From the NCBI GenBank assembly GCA_024278035.1, contig JAJRUA010000469.1, forward strand, positions 1 to 9,500: a DNA stretch of 9,500 nt. The letters are read 5' to 3'. The position numbers and the translations under genes were made by a program. The DNA comes from Planctomycetota bacterium. Its GTDB lineage: Bacteria > Planctomycetota > Planctomycetia > Pirellulales > Lacipirellulaceae. The notes under the pieces were generated by a model that did no database searches, was not told the DNA's origin, and was given only the letters and a program-made list of their open reading frames with translations. The first letter of the stretch is position 1, and each line of letters starts with the position of its first letter. Below, piece by piece: positions 5,913 through 9,500 of this stretch.

Positions 5913-7658
5913 ATGGAGCAAAATCAAAGTGGAGAGAAAGCGAGCGGCGTAGAAGCAGATCGTCAAATTTTGCGGACGGCACAAGGAGAGGGCTTCCTCC
6001 CAACGCTTCGTGCCTACCTGGGCCTTTCAGGCCCGGGGTGGCTGCAAAGTGCGCTGACACTTGGCGGCGGATCGCTAGGCGGTAGTTTGTACCTTGGCAT
6101 CCTCGCTGGCACGAGCCTGCTTTGGCTCCAGCCGCTTGCAATGATTCTGGGCGTCATCATGCTCAGCGCGATCAGCTACGTGACTCTCTCCACCGGCAAG
6201 CGGCCCTTTCGTGCCATCAATGAACACATCAATCCTGTACTCGGTTGGTCATGGATTCTCGCTACGCTCATGGCGAACATGGTTTGGTCTATGCCGCAGT
6301 ATTCGCTCTGCTTTGCCGTTTTTGAGCAAAATCTCTTTCCCGAAGTGTTCCAGGGCGATGGCCTTCTCGCGCCAGGGGACGAGGGGAGCCACCTTGGCAA
6401 ATGGGTCGTATCAGCGTTTGTTCTCTTCGTTTGCACAATCGTCACCTGGAGCTACGGTAGCGGAAGCTGGGGCATCAAGCTCTACGAAATTTTGCTGAAG
6501 TGGGTGGTCGCTCTTATCGTACTCTGCTTTATAGGGGTCGTTGCCCGCATGTCGTTTACCGGCGAAGGCATTGACTGGGGAGCCGCCCTTTACGGGTTTA
6601 TTCCGAATCTGAACTATCTCTACCAACCAGTTGCGACATTCGATGCCCTGCTTGATACGATCACCGACACCGAGGCACGGCGCTACTGGAGCGACCTCAT
6701 TGTCAGCCAACAACGTGATGTGATGCTTGCTGCCGGTGCGGCAGCCGTTGGCATCAATATGACTTTCTTACTTCCCTACTCGCTTCTTGCACGGGGCTGG
6801 GACAAGACGTTCCGAGGCTTGTCGATCTTTGATCTTTCGACCGGCATGTTCATCCCCTTTATCCTGGCGACTAGCTGTATCGTGATCGCCTCAGCCCAGC
6901 AGTTCCATACGAAACTGCCCGACGGGTTTGTCCTCACGACTGCCGGTGAAATCGAAGTCCCGGAGAAATTCAGCAAACCGTACGAAGCCATACTCGCCAA
7001 ACGGGCCAGCGCAGCCGAATCGGGCGCGTACGATACGGGACCAGCCAGCAATGCCGAGCGATTGGTCGCCGCCACGCTCGTTAAACGTGACACCTACGAC
7101 TTGGCCAAGTCCTTGGAAAAATTGTTCGACGCAGGCAATGAAAAGGGCAATTCGACGGGGAAATTGATCTCGAACGTCGTGTTTGGTGTCGGCGTTATAG
7201 CGATGACGATGTCTTCGATTTCGCTAATGATGCTCATCTCGGGGTTTGTCATCTGCGAAGTGCTCGATCGTCCGGCCACCGGCTGGATTTTCCGATTGGG
7301 TTGCATGGCCTCGTCGGTAGGTGTTCTCTGGCCTTTAGTTTGGGGGGGAGGGGCCCGTGCCTGGCTAACGGTCATTGCCGGCGTCTACGGCGCGATGCTT
7401 CTGCCGATTGCTTATGCCACGTTCTATGTGATGATGAACAAAAAGAGTCTGCTCGGCGACTCCGCCCCGACTGGCGTGGCACGCCTCGTTTGGAACACGC
7501 TGATGGGGGCTGCCGTTATCGCCGCCTCAGCCGCTGGCATCTCGGCAGTCTACAAGAAGGCTGGCACGACCGGCATCGGTTTTGTCATTGCCTACATTGC
7601 CGTGGTGCTTGTCGTACAGTTCGCGCGACGTGGGAAGCATAAGCAGGGCGTTTCATAG
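5913..7658 (+). CDS. Nramp-related polytopic membrane transporter, substrate unknown
   Basis: This 581-aa integral membrane protein has about eleven hydrophobic segments between residues 38 and 572. It resembles the Nramp divalent-metal transporter fold, particularly a group I associate with planctomycetes. The first membrane segment reads GPGWLQSALTLGGGS (40-54), where classical Nramp has DPGN. The sixth-segment motif reads FLLPYSLL (285-292), where Nramp has MPH. The Asp and Met that coordinate Mn/Fe are thus absent, so a metal substrate cannot be assumed. A polar stretch of about 85 residues (about 333-418, rich in Lys, Glu and Ala) interrupts the membrane core and probably forms a soluble loop. 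The ATG at 5913 is chosen for its GGAAGAAGG ribosome binding site. It stands alone, divergent from pntA. The assignment to the wider Nramp/APC-fold superfamily is recognition from memory. Confidence 0.7.
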   Translation: MEQNQSGEKASGVEADRQILRTAQGEGFLPTLRAYLGLSGPGWLQSALTLGGGSLGGSLYLGILAGTSLLWLQPLAMILGVIMLSAISYVTLSTGKRPFRAINEHINPVLGWSWILATLMANMVWSMPQYSLCFAVFEQNLFPEVFQGDGLLAPGDEGSHLGKWVVSAFVLFVCTIVTWSYGSGSWGIKLYEILLKWVVALIVLCFIGVVARMSFTGEGIDWGAALYGFIPNLNYLYQPVATFDALLDTITDTEARRYWSDLIVSQQRDVMLAAGAAAVGINMTFLLPYSLLARGWDKTFRGLSIFDLSTGMFIPFILATSCIVIASAQQFHTKLPDGFVLTTAGEIEVPEKFSKPYEAILAKRASAAESGAYDTGPASNAERLVAATLVKRDTYDLAKSLEKLFDAGNEKGNSTGKLISNVVFGVGVIAMTMSSISLMMLISGFVICEVLDRPATGWIFRLGCMASSVGVLWPLVWGGGARAWLTVIAGVYGAMLLPIAYATFYVMMNKKSLLGDSAPTGVARLVWNTLMGAAVIAASAAGISAVYKKAGTTGIGFVIAYIAVVLVVQFARRGKHKQGVS

Positions 7659-7665
7659 CAAGCGG

Positions 7666-7683
7666 GTTGGCGCTAGCGCCGAC
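7666..7683. repeat. GC-rich 18-bp palindrome after the transporter gene
   Basis: GTTGGCGCTAGCGCCGAC has a perfect 12-bp core, GGCGCTAGCGCC (7669-7680), extended by one G-T and two Watson-Crick pairs. It begins 7 bp after the transporter stop. There is no T-tract and almost no loop, so it is a poor intrinsic terminator. It may be a dispersed palindromic repeat or a protein-binding site. I found no second copy in this window. Confidence 0.4.
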
Positions 7684-7724
7684 AGATAGGTAACCGTTCA
7701 CAGCTCCCCAGCAAAAGAAACCGC

Positions 7725-7738
7725 GTAACTACTCAGCG
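7725..7738 (+). repeat. IS66 left terminal inverted repeat
   Basis: GTAACTACTCAGCG matches the complement of 9259-9272 at all 14 positions, and matching continues imperfectly inward (CG shared at the next informative positions). The GTAA start is typical of IS66-family ends. Confidence 0.85.
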
Positions 7739-7782
7739 GCGATTGGTATGACCCGCCAATCAAATTTTCGGTAGAGCATATT

Positions 7783-7797
7783 GGTAAGGAGTTTACC
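7783..7797 (+). promoter_or_regulatory. Transposase ribosome binding site inside a small hairpin
   Basis: TAAGGAG (7785-7791) is a strong Shine-Dalgarno, 8 nt before the ATG at 7800. It is embedded in GGTAA-GGAGT-TTACC (7783-7797), which can form a 5-bp stem with the GGAG core in the loop. This would partly occlude the site and could keep transposase synthesis low. The sequence match is direct; the regulatory effect is inferred. Confidence 0.55.
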
Positions 7798-7799
7798 AG

Positions 7800-8582
7800 A
7801 TGCTTGAAGTCCCGCCCAATCTCTCCGAACTTTCGGTTCAGGACAAAGACTCGCTGATTGTTCGCCTGTTTGCCGCAATCGAGGATTTGCAGGCTCGGAT
7901 GACCTTGCTTGAGTCTGAGAACCAAGAGCTGCGTGGGAAGCTGGCGAAAAACAGCCAGAACAGTAGCAAGCCTCCTTCGACCGACGGCTACAAAAAGCCG
8001 AAGCCCAAGAGCCTGCGCAAACCGAGTGGCAAGCAATCGGGAGGGCAGAAAGGTCACTCGGGAGCGCGGCTCCAGCGGGTTGACCCTATGCCTAGACAAT
8101 GGCCAGACCACACGATCATTCACTCGGTAGCACACTGCCAAGAATGTGGCCCCTCGCTGCAGCAGAGCCCCGTCACTGGCCGTCGCAGTCGTCAGGTGAT
8201 CGATCTTCCGCCGCTGAAGTTGGAAGTGACCGAGCATCAGGTCGAACTCAAAGAGTGCTCTCATTGCAAGTTCCAAAACGAAGCCGCCTTTCCGGCAGAA
8301 GCGAAAACTTCTGTGCAATACGGTTCGCGGATCAAGTCGCTGTTGGTTTATCTGAACCAATACCAATTGTTGCCTTACGAGCGAACCGCGCAATTGGTCG
8401 AAGACCTGTTTTCACGCACGATTAGCCAGGGAACGCTTTCTGCTTGGAACAGGGCTTGTTTTCAGCATTTGGAATCGACCGAAGAGAGAATCCGCCAGGC
8501 GATTCTTGCCAGTGATGTGGTTCACTTCGACGAGACAGGCCTACGATCGCAAGGCAAGCTGCACTGGCTTCATGCTGCGTGA
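7800..8582 (+). CDS. tnpC: IS66-family transposase, N-terminal part (broken gene)
   Basis: This 260-aa first part of the element's transposase holds a leucine-rich coiled coil (about 15-50), the IS66 hallmark NSQNSSKPPSTDG (51-63), a basic linker, a zinc-finger-like pair of CxxC motifs (C113/C116 and C153/C156) and the first catalytic Asp (D244 in HFDETGLR). It ends abruptly at LHWLHAA, immediately before the expected STxxLT segment of the DDE domain, because of a TGA at 8580-8582. The rest of the protein continues in the -1 frame. The start is ATG 7800 with a strong TAAGGAG. I see no slippery heptamer in the frame overlap (8516-8582), so programmed frameshifting is unlikely and the gene is best seen as a recent pseudogene. 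Confidence 0.9.
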   Translation: MLEVPPNLSELSVQDKDSLIVRLFAAIEDLQARMTLLESENQELRGKLAKNSQNSSKPPSTDGYKKPKPKSLRKPSGKQSGGQKGHSGARLQRVDPMPRQWPDHTIIHSVAHCQECGPSLQQSPVTGRRSRQVIDLPPLKLEVTEHQVELKECSHCKFQNEAAFPAEAKTSVQYGSRIKSLLVYLNQYQLLPYERTAQLVEDLFSRTISQGTLSAWNRACFQHLESTEERIRQAILASDVVHFDETGLRSQGKLHWLHAA

Positions 8583-9268
8583 CGTTTTACGGCCTGCACG
8601 CCCGTCGAGGCCAAGAGGCGATGCTCGATCTTGGTATTCTGGAGCATTACACGGGCTGCGCCGTGCATGACCATTGGAAAAGCTATTTCTTGTTTTCGTG
8701 CAATCACTCGTTGTGCAACGCACACCATCTGCGTGAACTGACTTACCTTGCCGAGCAAGAGAAACAGGCTTGGGCCAAGTCGATGATTGCCCTTCTGCTG
8801 GAAGCGAAAAAGGCAAGTGAGTCGATGCCGGAAAATTGTCTTTCAGAAGATTCTTCCGAACTGGCCTCGATTCTTTTTCGATATAACGGCTTGATCCAGA
8901 AGGGACTTGCCCAAAATCTTCCGTCACCAAAAGGGAAGTCAAAAAAGAAAAAACGGGGACGCCCGAAACAATCGAAAGCCAAAAACCTGCTCGATCGTCT
9001 TCGAGATTTCAAAGACCAAGTCTTGGCATTTTTAGTCCATCCACGAGTCCCCTTCGACAACAATCAGGGCGAACGCGATATTCGGATGGCCAAGCTCAAA
9101 CAGAAAATATCGGGTTATTTTCGTGCTCCCGATGGTGGCGATTTCTTCGCTCGTATTCGCGGCTACGTCTCGACCCTACGCAAAAATAACCTGAATATCC
9201 TCGACAGAATACAATCCACCTTCGATAAATCGCCCATTCTACGGGCGTTTATCAACGTCGCTGAGTAG
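8579..9268 (+). CDS. tnpC: IS66-family transposase, C-terminal part (broken gene)
   Basis: This 229-aa continuation of the DDE transposase starts formally at a GTG (8579) that overlaps the upstream TGA as GTGA. It contains the rest of the catalytic domain: TFYGLHARRGQEAM (2-15), the second catalytic Asp in VHDHWKSYF (D31), CNAHHLREL (46-54), a lysine-rich insertion KKKKRGRPK (122-130) and the catalytic Glu in NNQGERDIRM (E165), then KISGYFRAPDGGDFFARIRGY. Compared with family members, about five residues are missing at the junction with the N-terminal half, equal to about 13 nt and consistent with the frame change. Reinitiation at the GTGA overlap could yield a separate C-terminal protein, but no good ribosome binding site precedes it. 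The stop lies in the terminal repeat. Confidence 0.88.
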   Translation: MTFYGLHARRGQEAMLDLGILEHYTGCAVHDHWKSYFLFSCNHSLCNAHHLRELTYLAEQEKQAWAKSMIALLLEAKKASESMPENCLSEDSSELASILFRYNGLIQKGLAQNLPSPKGKSKKKKRGRPKQSKAKNLLDRLRDFKDQVLAFLVHPRVPFDNNQGERDIRMAKLKQKISGYFRAPDGGDFFARIRGYVSTLRKNNLNILDRIQSTFDKSPILRAFINVAE

Positions 9269-9272
9269 TTAC
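9259..9272 (-). repeat. IS66 right terminal inverted repeat
   Basis: CGCTGAGTAGTTAC is the exact complement of the left end at 7725-7738. It includes the transposase stop codon (TAG, 9266-9268), so the gene uses almost the whole element. Confidence 0.85.
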
Positions 9273-9298
9273 CAAAATAGTTTTAGAAGTAGCTTCCA

Positions 9299-9500
9299 GT
9301 GAAGGACTTACGACCCGTCGAGCCGAAGCTCTACCACATGGGATTCCGTGGTCGGATTGCACGCAGCACTTTGGCCGATGCCAATCAGAGACGCGACTGG
9401 CGAATCTACGCCGACTTTGCCCATCTTCTGATCGCCCGTGCGCGAAAGCTGTACATCAACGAGCCCTTCGGTGTCGATCTGAAAGGAACGGCCTACGCAC
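9299..9500 (+). pseudogene. IS4-family transposase fragment, 5'-truncated, runs off the window
   Basis: In this frame the translation contains PKLYHMGFRGRIARSTLADA, then RDWRIYADFAHLLIARARKL and EPFGVDLKGTAYA. This is the conserved region just before the first catalytic Asp of IS4-type transposases (the group with an N-terminal DUF4372-like domain). Family members have about 60-70 residues upstream of this point, including a QLTYRESLRDIE-like block. Here an in-frame TAG lies at 9290-9292 and recognisable similarity begins only at about 9308. The missing N-terminus is not found on the other side of the IS66 element either. The 3' part lies beyond the window, so the rest of the gene cannot be judged. 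The 30 bp between the IS66 end and the fragment are unassigned. Confidence 0.72.

Larger units (their letters stand above)
7725..9272 (+). mobile_element. IS66-family insertion sequence, single-gene (ISBst12-like) type
   Basis: The 1548-bp element is defined by terminal inverted repeats that begin GTAACTACTCAGCG at the left and end in its exact complement at the right. Its only gene is a tnpC-type transposase. The accessory tnpA and tnpB of classical IS66 are absent, as in the ISBst12 subgroup. The transposase frame begins 75 bp inside the left end and its stop codon lies within the right repeat. IS66 elements normally create 8-bp target duplications, but the flanks here (GAAACCGC left, CAAAATAG right) do not match. 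The frame is interrupted near 8580, so this copy is probably unable to move by itself, though its ends could still be mobilised in trans. It lies 66 bp after the transporter gene and directly before an IS4-type fragment. Confidence 0.88.

Noticed and set aside
7698..8393. 231-aa minus-strand open frame opposite the IS66 transposase
   Set aside because: It is antisense to the N-terminal half of tnpC, which has clear IS66 motifs, and shows no features of its own.
8516..8582. Programmed -1 ribosomal frameshift joining the two IS66 halves
   Set aside because: No X-XXY-YYZ slippery heptamer was seen in the overlap, and residues expected at the junction are missing, which frameshifting would not explain.

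Overview
The window looks like chromosome of a planctomycete (Pirellulales-like). This is inferred from moderate GC content, weak or absent Shine-Dalgarno sequences before several housekeeping genes, the style of the proteins (especially the Nramp-related carrier at 5913-7658) and an IS66-type element. No rRNA or marker gene is present to prove it. The left two thirds hold ordinary metabolic genes; the right third becomes mobile-element territory.

Layout. Bases 1-267 are intergenic, with a long imperfect hairpin built from a heptamer-like motif. Two + strand genes follow as a likely operon 12 bp apart: a PlsC-type acyltransferase (268-879) and a YnbB-like CdsA-family phosphatidate cytidylyltransferase (892-1842). 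Together they would convert lysophosphatidate to phosphatidate and then to CDP-diacylglycerol at the membrane. Converging on them from the minus strand is a pntA-pntB pair (5019 down to 1883) for the proton-translocating NAD(P) transhydrogenase, which makes NADPH from NADH using the proton gradient. The two operons end in a short repeat-containing convergent gap.

Bases 5020-5906 form an 890-bp divergent intergenic region. It contains a likely pntA promoter, an inverted ACGAAGG-type heptamer repeat, a small segment with alternative pairings, and a 107-bp near-perfect palindrome bounded by TA dinucleotides. The palindrome resembles a MITE and sits directly upstream of the next gene. That gene (5913-7658) encodes a polytopic membrane protein related to Nramp metal transporters but without the canonical metal-binding motifs.

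From 7725 to 9272 there is a single-gene IS66-family element (ISBst12-like layout, without tnpA or tnpB). It has 14-bp perfect terminal inverted repeats. Its transposase reading frame is broken at about 8580 in a way best explained by a loss of about 13 nt. The element has no visible target duplication and abuts a 5'-truncated IS4-family transposase that runs off the window end, so this edge is a nested and decayed insertion zone.

I found no convincing new multi-gene system. The most interesting items are the MITE-like palindrome in front of the Nramp-related gene, the unusual motifs of that protein, and the details of the broken IS66 element.
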